Shown here one piece after another: positions 26,892 to 35,406 of a stretch of DNA of 64,000 bases. How positions within the stretch are numbered: position 1 is the first letter of the stretch; each line of letters begins with the position of its first letter. Location: contig CAVOWW010000022.1 in NCBI GenBank assembly GCA_963700255.1, forward strand, positions 65,605-129,604, read 5' to 3'. The notes under the pieces are model-generated. The model had not been told where the DNA came from. It worked only from the letters and a program-made list of their open reading frames with translations, and ran no database searches. The position numbers and the translations under genes are program-made. Source of the stretch: UBA10649 sp963700255. GTDB lineage: Bacteria > Actinomycetota > Actinomycetes > S36-B12.

Positions 26892-27614
26892 TCACCCGGA
26901 TACCAGGGCGCCGGCCAGGGCGGCCACCACCGGCACGACTCCGGTGAGCAGGAAGGCCGGCAGGAAGCAGGCGGCCAGCGGAGCCACCGCGCGGACGCCG
27001 GCTGAGCGGGCAGCGACCTCCACGGCGCTCTGCCGTTCCCGCCGCATGTCCTCCGCGATCCGGGCCAGCACGGTCGATGTCGGCGCACCCGACTCCGCGG
27101 AGCGGATGACAGCGGCGGCCACGGGCTCGAGCGCCGGAACGCCCGCCACCGATGACCAGGCCGTCGTCGGGTCCGCCCCGAGGTCCAGCGCGGCGACCAC
27201 GGGCCGGACCGCGTCCGCCATCGGCGAGCCGATCGCCTCGCCAGCGGCCGCGAGGGCGAACCGCATCGGGGCGCCGGACGCGAGGATCGCTCCCATCAGG
27301 TCGGCAAGGAGTGGGGCCTGCCGCTCGAGCTGCTCGCGCTGCGTGCGTGCGGTCCGCGACTCCAGCCTGCTGGCTGCCCGGGGGATCGCCACGACGCACC
27401 CGACACCGAGCAGCACGCCCATCGGCCCGCCCACCACCGCCCACACGCCGAGCCCGGCCACCAGGGCGGCCAGCAGGGCGGGGACGCCGCCCCGGCCTGT
27501 GCGGGCCGGGGCGGTCGGGCCGCCCGCCAGCAGCCGCGTCAGCCGCCGGTCGGGCGGCGGTGACGCCAGCAACCAGCACGCCCCGGCGACCAGGCCCGCG
27601 CTCACGAGGATCAC
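26892..27614 (-). CDS. tadC: TadC-like pilus platform protein
   Basis: 240 residues from a GTG at 27614. Hydrophobic segments near both ends flank a T2SSF/GspF-like cytoplasmic domain (APLLADLMGAILASGAPM, LGADPTTAWSSVAGVPAL, IAEDMRRERQSAVEVAARSAG). It is the second inner-membrane platform protein of a Tad secretion machine. The GTG overlaps the TadB stop as GTGA. It is somewhat shorter than canonical TadC, as usual for actinobacteria. Confidence 0.85.
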   Translation of the reverse strand: MILVSAGLVAGACWLLASPPPDRRLTRLLAGGPTAPARTGRGGVPALLAALVAGLGVWAVVGGPMGVLLGVGCVVAIPRAASRLESRTARTQREQLERQAPLLADLMGAILASGAPMRFALAAAGEAIGSPMADAVRPVVAALDLGADPTTAWSSVAGVPALEPVAAAVIRSAESGAPTSTVLARIAEDMRRERQSAVEVAARSAGVRAVAPLAACFLPAFLLTGVVPVVAALAGALVSG

Positions 27615-28345
27615 AGCAGGCGCTCGACTCGTGCGGCGATCCGTCCGGTCCAGAAGGCGCCGGTCACAGTGAGGAGCAGTCCGACGATGAGGCACAGCCG
27701 CCCCACAGTCGTGCCGAGCAGCCAGGCGAGCGGATCGGAGCCGAGCATCATCCCGAAGCCGATGCCCACCAGCGGGAGCAGCGCCAGCATGCGCGCGGTG
27801 GCGCGCGGCCCGGCCAACTGGCCCTCGAGATCGACCCTGACGTCCTCCGCCGCTCGGGCCGTCGCCGCGATCCGGCCGACCGACACCGCGAGACCGGCAC
27901 CCGTGTCGGCACCCACCTGCCAGCAGGCCGCGAGCTGCCGCAGCACCCCGTTCTCCCGGGCGTCGACGGCCAGGGCCGCGGTGACATCGCCGGCCATCTG
28001 CACGGCTGCGAGCGTCACCGGCCAGACGGACGGCTGCCCGCCCGACCGACCGAGGGCGGCACCCGGCGGCTGCCCTGCCTCCAGCTCGGCCGCAAGGGCA
28101 CCCAGGGCCTGGATCACGCGCAGGCGATCGCGGGCCCTGCGACGTCTCGATGCCGGGCCGATGCCCACCTGACCCGCGACGGCCGCACCTCGACGACGCA
28201 GCCGGTCGACGACCACTGCTCGAGCGGAGGTGACGGTCCGCGCTGGGGCTCTCGCCCGTGCATCGGGCCAGGGTCGCACCGCCAGCCACGCGGCGGCCGC
28301 AGACAGCGCCACCGCAAGTGCCTCGAGGACCACGCGGCTACCCAC
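27611..28345 (-). CDS. tadB: TadB-like pilus platform protein
   Basis: 244 residues. An N-terminal membrane helix is followed by the T2SSF-like domain (LGALAAELEAGQPPGAALG, VQMAGDVTAALAVDAREN, QVGADTGAGLAVSVGRIA) and two C-terminal helices (LLPLVGIGFGMMLG, LCLIVGLLLTVTGAFW). It forms the membrane platform with TadC. The chosen GTG at 28345 overlaps the end of tadA by 8 nt; a GTG at 28333 is also possible. Confidence 0.85.
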   Translation of the reverse strand: MGSRVVLEALAVALSAAAAWLAVRPWPDARARAPARTVTSARAVVVDRLRRRGAAVAGQVGIGPASRRRRARDRLRVIQALGALAAELEAGQPPGAALGRSGGQPSVWPVTLAAVQMAGDVTAALAVDARENGVLRQLAACWQVGADTGAGLAVSVGRIAATARAAEDVRVDLEGQLAGPRATARMLALLPLVGIGFGMMLGSDPLAWLLGTTVGRLCLIVGLLLTVTGAFWTGRIAARVERLL

Positions 28346-29483
28346 GACCGAGCATCGCCTCGAGTCGCGGATGACCCTCGGCTGGCACCAGGCGCGTGTC
28401 ACGGCGGATGAGGGCCGGCACCGTCGTGACCAATCCTGAGGCGCCACGCTCGAGCACATGGATTCCGCGCAGGACACGCCGTCCGAGGTCGTCGCGCCCG
28501 AGGTGGAGCACCGCATCGATGCCGGCTCCCATCAGGGCGTGGACGGCAAGGCGGTCGAGTCCCGCAGTGAGACCGAGTGCCTCGAGGCGGGCGGGAACGT
28601 CAGTCGCCGAGTTCGCATGCACGGTCCCCGCGCCGCCTTCGTGACCGGTGTTCATGGCCGCAAGCAGGTCCACGACCTCGGCCCCCCGGACCTCGCCGAG
28701 CACCAGGCGGTCGGGGCGCATGCGCAGCGCCTGACGCACCAGGTCCCGCAGGGACACGATGCCCGCACCCTCGACGTTCGCGGTGCGTGCCTGCATGCGC
28801 ACGACGTGCGGATGGTCAGGGTCGAGCTCTGTCGAGTCCTCGACGATCACCAGCCGCTGGTCCGGCGGCACCAGGCCCAGCAGCGTCGACAGGACGGTCG
28901 TCTTGCCCGAGCCCGTCCCGCCGCTGACCAGGAACGCCAGCCGCACCGCGATCATCGCCCGCAGCACGTCGGCACACGCGGCGTCGACGGTGCCCCGCTC
29001 GACCAGGTCATCGAGGGTGAACGCCGACCGGTGCGGGATGCGCAGGGAGATCAGGGTCCCTCCCACCGAGATCGGCGGGATGACGCAGTGCAGTCGGGCA
29101 CCGCTCGGCAGCCGCGCATCGACGTACGGGGCAGCGTCGTCGAGCCGGCGCCCCGCGGAGGCGGCGAGCCGCTGCGCCAGCCGTCGCACGTCCGACTCGC
29201 TCCCGAACACGACATCGGTCAGCTCGAGGCCCCGTCCTCGATCGACCCACACCGCGCCTGGCCCGTTGACGATGACGTCGGTGGTGCCCGGCTCCCGCAT
29301 GAGCGGCTCGAGCGGTCCGGTGCCGACGAGATCCTGCCGAAGGGTCCGCACCAGGTCGAGGATGGCGGCGTCCCCGAGCACGAGTCCTTCGGCGCGCAGC
29401 GCCGCGGCCACGCGAGCAGGAGTCGCGTCACCCTCGTGCGCGACCAGCCGGGACCGCACTCGGTCGAGGAGCGAGACGCTCAC
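28338..29483 (-). CDS. tadA: TadA/CpaF secretion ATPase
   Basis: 381 residues. GGTGSGKTTVLSTLL is the Walker A, IVEDSTELDPDHPHVVRM the Asp/Glu box, RPDRLVLGEVRGAEVVDLLAAM the Walker B and GGAGTVHANS the His box of type II/IV secretion ATPases. It powers pilus assembly. It starts with a GTG that overlaps the Ssd gene stop (GTGA) and ends overlapping tadB. Confidence 0.95.
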   Translation of the reverse strand: MSVSLLDRVRSRLVAHEGDATPARVAAALRAEGLVLGDAAILDLVRTLRQDLVGTGPLEPLMREPGTTDVIVNGPGAVWVDRGRGLELTDVVFGSESDVRRLAQRLAASAGRRLDDAAPYVDARLPSGARLHCVIPPISVGGTLISLRIPHRSAFTLDDLVERGTVDAACADVLRAMIAVRLAFLVSGGTGSGKTTVLSTLLGLVPPDQRLVIVEDSTELDPDHPHVVRMQARTANVEGAGIVSLRDLVRQALRMRPDRLVLGEVRGAEVVDLLAAMNTGHEGGAGTVHANSATDVPARLEALGLTAGLDRLAVHALMGAGIDAVLHLGRDDLGRRVLRGIHVLERGASGLVTTVPALIRRDTRLVPAEGHPRLEAMLGRG

Positions 29484-30538
29484 GCGGCACGTGCGAGGGT
29501 GGTGGCCATGGTGCGCAGCGCCGCCAGGCAGGCGCGGCCGTAGGCATCGCGCAGCGAGGGCGGCTCACCGTTGTCGGCGCGTGCCGCCAGCGCCGGCGCA
29601 TGCGGAAGGGTCGCCCGGATCGGGAGGGACAGGGCCGCACGCACGGCGTCCTCGCTCACCCCCCTGGAGTCGGCCCGCAGCACCAGCCCGACCGAGGCGC
29701 ACCTGGACTGGAGCGTGGCCGCGACCCGCGCGGCCGCCGCGGTCGAGCGCACCCTGTTCATGCACACGACCAGGGCCTCGTTCGCACGCGCGAGCGCGAC
29801 CTCGCCTGCCTCGTCGAGCTGACGCGGGAGGTCGACGATCACAAGGTCGAACCCCCGCTCGCCCGCGTCGACAACCGCGGTGAGCGACTCCGGCGGGAGC
29901 GCCGTCGCACCCTCCCGTCCGGCTGACAGGACGGCCACCCCGCCCACGTGCGGAAGCGCCTGGTCGAGGGACGCCGCACTGAGCCGACCGCGGGTGTCGG
30001 CCAGGTCCGGCCACCTGACGCCGGCTGCATCCTCGAGGCCGAGGAGCACGTCCAGCCCGCCGCCGACGGGGTCCGCATCGACGAGCAGGACGCGGAGCGA
30101 CCGTGAGGCCGCCGCCAGCGCCAGCCCGGCGGCGAACGTCGAGGCTCCCGCACCACCGCCCGCGCCGATGACCGCAACGACGACACCCTCGCGCGACGTG
30201 CCCTCGCCGCTGTCGGCCAGCCGGTCGATCAGCCACCGCTCGGCATCGGGCAGGCACACCACATGCTCCGCGCCCAGGCTCACGGCGCGCTGCCAGTCCT
30301 CCGGCGTCGGGGCGTGGCCGAGGAGCACCACGTCCCGTCGGCGTGGCAGCTGGGCGGCGGCCGCTCGCGCGGCCGCGTCCGAGCCGACGAGGACCAGCGG
30401 CGCAAGCACCCAGTGGCTTCGCGCTGCCTCCGCGTCAGTCGCCAGGTGCACCTCGACGCCGTTGGCCGCGGCCAGCCGGAGGACGTCGTCGATGAGATCA
30501 GGGTCGCCGCTCACCAGCAGCGGTCGGGTTCTGTTCAT
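29480..30538 (-). CDS. CpaE/Ssd-like MinD-family protein
   Basis: 352 residues. An N-terminal degenerate receiver-like domain (residues 1-120) is followed by a ParA/MinD ATPase fold. The P-loop reads IGAGGGAGASTFAAGLA: the deviant Lys of the Walker motif and the final Lys-Thr/Ser are replaced (GGAGAST), so nucleotide binding is questionable. VDADPVGGGLDVLLGLE and LVIVDLPR are as in the family. It parallels Mycobacterium Ssd (Rv3660c) and CpaE, which position Tad machines or septa. It heads the tad operon. Confidence 0.85.
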   Translation of the reverse strand: MNRTRPLLVSGDPDLIDDVLRLAAANGVEVHLATDAEAARSHWVLAPLVLVGSDAAARAAAAQLPRRRDVVLLGHAPTPEDWQRAVSLGAEHVVCLPDAERWLIDRLADSGEGTSREGVVVAVIGAGGGAGASTFAAGLALAAASRSLRVLLVDADPVGGGLDVLLGLEDAAGVRWPDLADTRGRLSAASLDQALPHVGGVAVLSAGREGATALPPESLTAVVDAGERGFDLVIVDLPRQLDEAGEVALARANEALVVCMNRVRSTAAAARVAATLQSRCASVGLVLRADSRGVSEDAVRAALSLPIRATLPHAPALAARADNGEPPSLRDAYGRACLAALRTMATTLARAA

Positions 30539-30658
30539 GGTGCCTCCTCGTGCCACGAGCGTGCCGCTCGGCGCGCGGATGCGGCCATCGGCAGGGCGGT
30601 TCTGTGGACAGGCGGTGAACACGGGCCGGGCTGTGGATGCGCGGGGTACCGTCAGTCC

Positions 30659-31452
30659 ATGACCGAAGCGAAGGCGGCCGCGTTCTTCGACCTCGACAAG
30701 ACGATCCTCGCGAAGTCGAGCTCCTTCGCCTTCGCTCGTCCCTTCTACAAGGAGGGACTGATCGGTCGCACCGACGTCATCCGCAGCGCCTACGCGCAGT
30801 TCGTCTACCTCGCGTCCGGCGCAGACCACGACCAGATGGAGACGATGCGGGAGTACATGTCGAAGCTCGTCACGGGATGGGACGCGGACAAGGTGCAGGC
30901 CATCGTCGGGGAGACCCTCGACGAGATCGTCGATCCGATGGTCTACGAGGAGGCTGTGCAGCTCATCGCCGAGCACAAGGCCGCCGGGCGCGACGTCATC
31001 ATCATCTCGTCGTCCGGAACCGACATCGTCGAGCCGATCGGCGCGCGGCTCGGCGTCGACCTCGCGATCGGCACGCAGGTGGCCATCGAGGACGGCGAGT
31101 ACACCGGCGAGATCGTGTTCTACGCCTACGGGGAGGGCAAGGCGGAGGCCATGCGGCTCACTCGCGGAGGAGCGCGGGTACGACCTGGCGGAGTCCTACT
31201 CGTACAGCGACTCCCACACCGACCTGCCCATGCTCGACATCGTCGGTCATCCGTTCGCCGTCAACCCCGACACCGAGCTGCGCGAAGATCGCCGTCGAGC
31301 GGGGCTGGCCGATCCTCGACTTCGCCAAGCCCGTCGCGATGCGGGAGCAGGCGACCAAGCGGCAGGCCGTGGCCGCCGGCGCGGGGGTGGCGATAGGTGC
31401 CGTCGCGCTCGGGCTGACCTGGTACGCGCGACGCCGCGGTGCCCGCCCCTGA
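30659..31452 (+). CDS. HAD-IB phosphatase (SerB-like), two frameshifts
   Basis: The ATG at 30659 starts MTEAKAAAFFDLDKTILAKSSS with HAD motif I (DLDKT). IISSSGT is motif II. Shifts near 31,155 and 31,292 move the reading frame; in the middle frame SYSDSHTDLPMLDIVG is motif IV, and the final frame reads IAVERGWPILDFAKPV and ends in a hydrophobic helix and a basic tail. About 264 residues in all. Actinobacterial relatives (Rv3661-like) sit beside the tad operon. They are membrane-tethered phosphatases of unknown substrate. The two shifts lie in G/C-rich words and are probably sequence errors. Confidence 0.8.
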
Positions 31453-31455
31453 CCT

Positions 31456-31508
31456 CGAGTCCACACCCCACGGTCAATCCCGGCGCCTTGTGTGACGGCT
31501 AGGTGAGG
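31456..31508. repeat. left copy of ~53-bp direct repeat
   Basis: This stretch aligns with 32470-32522 at roughly 70% identity (shared CGAGTCCAC, CCCCA and TGTGACGGC-AGGTG). The two copies bracket the AbiEi/DUF559-type gene. Confidence 0.55.
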
Positions 31509-32491
31509 AGTCGGCGGAGGCGGGCGGCCAGAGCGTCGCCACGCAGGTCGGCCGCCCCCCATCGCACCACCCGAAAGCCCTCCCCGCGGATCTCGTCCTC
31601 TCGTCGCTTCTCGGCGTAGAGCGCGTCAGCAGCCACGTACTTCATCCGGCCGTCCGCCTCCCCCACCAAAGCCGCCTGGTCCCACAGGAAGTCGACCCGC
31701 GCCACGAAGCAGCCGTTAGCCGTTCGGATCTCCACCTGCATCCGCGGCAGGGGGATGCGGCGGTCGATGAAGTACGCCCACGAGGCCGACTCCAGCGCTG
31801 TCTCACGCGCACCGTCGAGGTGTCGGCCGGCTTCGGTAGCAGCCCGGATCCCACGCCGGGTCCACGTTGTGGTGAGCACGCGACTCACGTCCGCCGAGGT
31901 CATCGCCCCCGCACGCAGGGCTGCATCACCGAGGACCAGGCCGTCGACCAGGCGGCCTGAACGCGCCACGTCAAACCACGTGCGGGACACCGACGTGATC
32001 GGCACCGGGCCCAAGACCACATCGAGCTCGTGCAGCTCCATCCGGTGGACCACCACACCTGGCCGTCGACCGTTATGGCCCCCGGCACGCGCGACCAAGG
32101 ACACGTCGGGTCCAGGGGACCTCCACAACGGCAGCCCGTGCACAACCGCTGCGCTGTCGAAGCCGATGAGGCAGCCGTCATGGGCCAACGCCTCGGCGAT
32201 CGCCCGATCGGCGTGAAGGCGTCTCGCTGCTGCCCACTCGTCCGCACCGCCATCCGTCGGCCTAGTGCGGTAGACCCCTCGGGCCAGCCGGGTCCAGCGG
32301 CCGGACCTCACTCGCTGCCGCACCTGATCAGGGGTCATCCCGGCCGCCAGCGCCATGTCCATCGTCACGATGGCCGCCAGCTGCGGTTCGGGACCGGCGA
32401 CGCGAGGCACAAGGTCGGGACGATCGTCCGTTATCGCCTCGCGGGCAAACACCCGTCCACAGCCCCCGCCGAGTCCACGCCCCAGCGTCAC
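31499..32491 (-). CDS. AbiEi-antitoxin-like / DUF559-type protein
   Basis: Up to 330 residues; the real start may be a GTG near 32452 or the ATG at 32377. An N-terminal winged-helix-like part (MTPDQVRQRVRSGRWTRLARG, VYRTRPT) is typical of AbiEi-type transcriptional antitoxin domains. The C-terminus (RVDFLWDQAALVGEADG, EDEIRGEGFRVVRW) is the Vsr-like DUF559 fold, with Asp and Glu in the right order for a nuclease. No AbiEii toxin gene is adjacent. The gene is bounded by direct repeats at 31456-31508 and 32470-32522, suggesting it was inserted as a unit. Related genes are common as singletons in actinobacteria. Confidence 0.7.
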   Translation of the reverse strand: MTLGRGLGGGCGRVFAREAITDDRPDLVPRVAGPEPQLAAIVTMDMALAAGMTPDQVRQRVRSGRWTRLARGVYRTRPTDGGADEWAAARRLHADRAIAEALAHDGCLIGFDSAAVVHGLPLWRSPGPDVSLVARAGGHNGRRPGVVVHRMELHELDVVLGPVPITSVSRTWFDVARSGRLVDGLVLGDAALRAGAMTSADVSRVLTTTWTRRGIRAATEAGRHLDGARETALESASWAYFIDRRIPLPRMQVEIRTANGCFVARVDFLWDQAALVGEADGRMKYVAADALYAEKRREDEIRGEGFRVVRWGAADLRGDALAARLRRLLT

Positions 32492-32522
32492 AAACCCGCC
32501 TCTTTGTGACGGCCAGGTGTGG
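32470..32522. repeat. right copy of direct repeat with internal hairpin
   Basis: Matches 31456-31508. It also contains a perfect 9-bp hairpin (CGTCACAAA/TTTGTGACG, 8-nt loop) at about 32486-32511 just past the Fic-like gene stop, so it may act as a terminator. Confidence 0.55.
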
Positions 32523-32524
32523 AC

Positions 32525-33295
32525 TCAGGGGATGACGACGGCCCGCGCGCCCATCGCGACCGCCGTCGCCTGCCACACGATGAACTCCGAGACGCCCTCG
32601 CGGGTGCCGCTCGCGTAGCCCCTGAGCGCCTTCACGTACGCGGGCCGACCGAGCTCGAGCATCCCGTGCTCCGGGATGCTGAACGGGGAGGGGTCGACGC
32701 CGCGGCTGGCCAGCACCAGGCGCACGCTCGCCCTCGCCAGCAGCCCGGACCCCCACGCGAACGGTCGCACCGTCGCGAGCTCCGCATGGGCGATCGCCGC
32801 GACGACGATCGCCGGTGCCTCGGTCGGCGACGTCAGCGTCTGCGCCAGCATCGCCAGCCGTTCGGCGGCTGCGGTCGCGGGCAGGACGGCACCCAGGTTC
32901 AGCGGATCGTCGGCCGACGCAGCCGACCGCGGCCGGCCCAGCTCGTCCGGTGGAACGAAGCCATGCGCCGCCAGCGCGTGCAGGTGGGCCCAGGCCTGCA
33001 GGGGTGCACCCGTGAAGACGTCCACCTGCGTCGGGACGGCCGCCGTCAGGCGGAGGGCGGCCTCGAGCACGCGCCCCATCGGGGACTCGTCCGGCACGGC
33101 CACATCGGCCCCGTCCATGGCGGCGGTGTCCCGCGCACCTCGCTGGATCGAGGCGGCGGCCACCTCGGCGGCGGCGCCGCGCACGTCGCGCCGCCACAGG
33201 AGGGCGTCGATCTCCTCGCGGGCCGCCAGCACGGCGGCCGACACCCTCTCGTCGGAGGCGAGGACGGCCAGTGGATCGGTGCGAGTCGGGAACAC
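32525..33295 (-). CDS. Fic-like protein with degenerate catalytic motif
   Basis: 256 residues from a GTG at 33295. The helical body ends in ELATVRPFAWGSGLLARASVR-type sequence where Fic enzymes have HxFx(D/E)GNGRxxR. Here the catalytic His is Arg and the GNG Asn is Ser, so AMP-transfer activity is doubtful. The position beside acs matches Rv3641c-like genes recalled from Mycobacterium, although those are nearer topA. It is divergent from acs with 37 nt between the starts, so the two probably share a promoter region. Confidence 0.65.
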   Translation of the reverse strand: MFPTRTDPLAVLASDERVSAAVLAAREEIDALLWRRDVRGAAAEVAAASIQRGARDTAAMDGADVAVPDESPMGRVLEAALRLTAAVPTQVDVFTGAPLQAWAHLHALAAHGFVPPDELGRPRSAASADDPLNLGAVLPATAAAERLAMLAQTLTSPTEAPAIVVAAIAHAELATVRPFAWGSGLLARASVRLVLASRGVDPSPFSIPEHGMLELGRPAYVKALRGYASGTREGVSEFIVWQATAVAMGARAVVIP

Positions 33296-33332
33296 AGCCC
33301 CATCTAACCCAGCGGTTTGGTTCACTTGGCCC

Positions 33333-35315
33333 GTGACCAGCCAGAACCCGACGAACGACGCCCTGTCCAACCTCTCCCATGAGGACCGGCTCTTCCCGCC
33401 GAGCGCGGAGTTCAGCGCCCAGGCCAACGCCCAACCGGACATGTACGAGCGTGCCGCGGCCGATCGACTGGGGTTCTGGGCCGAGCAGGCCGGCCATCTG
33501 TCCTGGGCTGAGCCGTTCACCGAGGTGCTGGACTGGTCCGAGGCGCCCTTCGCGAAGTGGTTCGTCGGCGGCAGGCTCAACGTCGCGTACAACTGCGTCG
33601 ACCGCCATGTGGAGTCCGGCCACGGCGACCAGGTGGCGATCCGGTTCGAGGGCGAGCCCGGCGACCGGCTCGACATCACGTACGCGCAGCTGCAGGTCGA
33701 GGTCGCCAAGACCGCCCACGCGCTGACCGAGCTCGGCGTCCAGGCCGGCGACCGCGTCGCGATCTACCTGCCGATGATCCCGGAGGCCGTGGTCGCGATG
33801 CTCGCGTGCGCGCGCCTCGGCGCTCCCCACTCCGTCGTGTTCGCGGGCTTCTCGGCGGAGGCGCTGCGCAGCCGGATCGACGACGCCACCGCCAAGGTCG
33901 TCATCACGGCCGACGGCCAGAACCGGCGGGGGTCGCAGATGGCCCTCAAGCCGGCGGTCGACGAGGCGGTGGAGGCGTGCCCGTCCGTCGAGCACGTCCT
34001 CGTCGTGCGGCGGACGGGGCAGGACGTCGACTGGGCCGAGGGCCGTGACGTCTGGTGGCACGACATCGTCGGGCGCCAGCCCGCGGAGCACGCCCCGGAG
34101 GCGTTCGACAGCGAGCATCCGCTGTTCATCCTCTACACGTCGGGCACGACCGGGAAGCCCAAGGGCATCCTCCACACGACCGGCGGGTACCTGACGCAGA
34201 CCTCCTTCACCCACCGCGCGGTCTTCGACCTCAAGCCCGACACCGACGTCTACTGGTGCACGGCCGACATCGGCTGGGTCACCGGGCACTCGTACATCGT
34301 CTACGGACCGCTCGCGAACCGCGTCACGCAGGTCATCTACGAGGGCACGCCCGACACCCCGGACAAGGACCGCTTCTGGGACATCGTCGAGCGGCACCGC
34401 GTCTCGATCCTCTACACCGCGCCCACCGCGATCCGCACCTTCATGAAGTGGGGCGACCACTACCCGCTGGGCAAGGACCTCTCGAGCCTGCGTCTCCTCG
34501 GATCGGTGGGCGAGCCGATCAACCCCGAGGCCTGGATGTGGTACCGCACGGTCATCGGCGGCAGCCGCTGCCCGATCGTCGACACGTGGTGGCAGACGGA
34601 GACCGGCGCGATCATGATCAGCCCGCTGCCGGGCGTCACCGCGACCAAGCCCGGCTCCGCGATGGGGCCGCTGCCCGGCATCGGCGCGGCAGTCGTCGAC
34701 GACTACGCGACCCCCGTGGGCAACGGTCACGGCGGATACCTGGTCCTCACGGAACCGTGGCCGTCGATGCTGCGCGGCATCTGGGGCGACAACGACCGCT
34801 ACGTCGAGACGTACTGGTCACGCTGGCCGCAGTTCTACTTCGCCGGCGACGGCGCGAAGTGGGACGAGGACGGCGCCATCTGGCTGCTCGGCCGCGTTGA
34901 CGATGTCATGAACATCTCCGGCCATCGCATCTCCACCACCGAGGTCGAGTCGGCCCTCGTCTCGCACCCGAAGGTCGCCGAGGCGGCGGTCGTCGGTGCC
35001 GCCGATGAGACCACGGGCCAGGGCATCGTCGCCTTCGTCATCCTGCGCGGCGGCGTGCCGTCCGAGGAGGCCGAGGGAACGGCGATCATCACCGAGCTGC
35101 GCAACCACGTCGCGCACGAGATCGGCCCGATCGCCAAGCCCCGGCAGATCATGGTCGTGCCCGAGCTGCCCAAGACCCGCTCGGGGAAGATCATGCGCCG
35201 GCTCCTGCGCGACGTCGCGGAGAATCGCACCCTGGGTGACGCGACCACACTCGCCGACCCCGCGGTGATGAACCTCATCTCGTCCGGGCTGGCGTCCGCG
35301 TCGGCCGACGACTGA
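33333..35315 (+). CDS. acs: acetyl-CoA synthetase
   Basis: 660 residues from a GTG. Acetyl-CoA synthetase motifs: LYTSGTTGKPKG (P-loop-like A3), WWQTETG (A5), YFAGDGAKWDEDG (A7), GRVDDVMNISGHRIST (A8) and TRSGKIMRR with the C-terminal catalytic Lys that is acetylated for control. It activates acetate to acetyl-CoA via acetyl-AMP. No acetyltransferase gene is nearby. Confidence 0.97.
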   Translation: MTSQNPTNDALSNLSHEDRLFPPSAEFSAQANAQPDMYERAAADRLGFWAEQAGHLSWAEPFTEVLDWSEAPFAKWFVGGRLNVAYNCVDRHVESGHGDQVAIRFEGEPGDRLDITYAQLQVEVAKTAHALTELGVQAGDRVAIYLPMIPEAVVAMLACARLGAPHSVVFAGFSAEALRSRIDDATAKVVITADGQNRRGSQMALKPAVDEAVEACPSVEHVLVVRRTGQDVDWAEGRDVWWHDIVGRQPAEHAPEAFDSEHPLFILYTSGTTGKPKGILHTTGGYLTQTSFTHRAVFDLKPDTDVYWCTADIGWVTGHSYIVYGPLANRVTQVIYEGTPDTPDKDRFWDIVERHRVSILYTAPTAIRTFMKWGDHYPLGKDLSSLRLLGSVGEPINPEAWMWYRTVIGGSRCPIVDTWWQTETGAIMISPLPGVTATKPGSAMGPLPGIGAAVVDDYATPVGNGHGGYLVLTEPWPSMLRGIWGDNDRYVETYWSRWPQFYFAGDGAKWDEDGAIWLLGRVDDVMNISGHRISTTEVESALVSHPKVAEAAVVGAADETTGQGIVAFVILRGGVPSEEAEGTAIITELRNHVAHEIGPIAKPRQIMVVPELPKTRSGKIMRRLLRDVAENRTLGDATTLADPAVMNLISSGLASASADD

Positions 35316-35340
35316 CATCGCGTAGGCTGGCGTCGTTCCA

Positions 35341-35406
35341 ATTGGTGCGCCGGGAAGCCTGGTCGGCAGCGCATACCCGCACGACTGCTGACCGGAAGGC
35401 GACGTG
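35341..35406 (+). promoter_or_regulatory. structured leader RNA upstream of nhaA (candidate riboswitch)
   Basis: The leader can fold as a helix GGTGCGC/GCGCATACC around an inner CCGGGAAGCCTGGTCGG hairpin. A second segment, GCTGACC, can pair with GGTCGGCAGC, and CGCC can pair with the GGCG that follows the ribosome binding site GGAAGG. Two exclusive folds, one hiding the binding site, would suit a cis-regulator. I cannot assign it to a known nhaA RNA motif. Confidence 0.4.
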
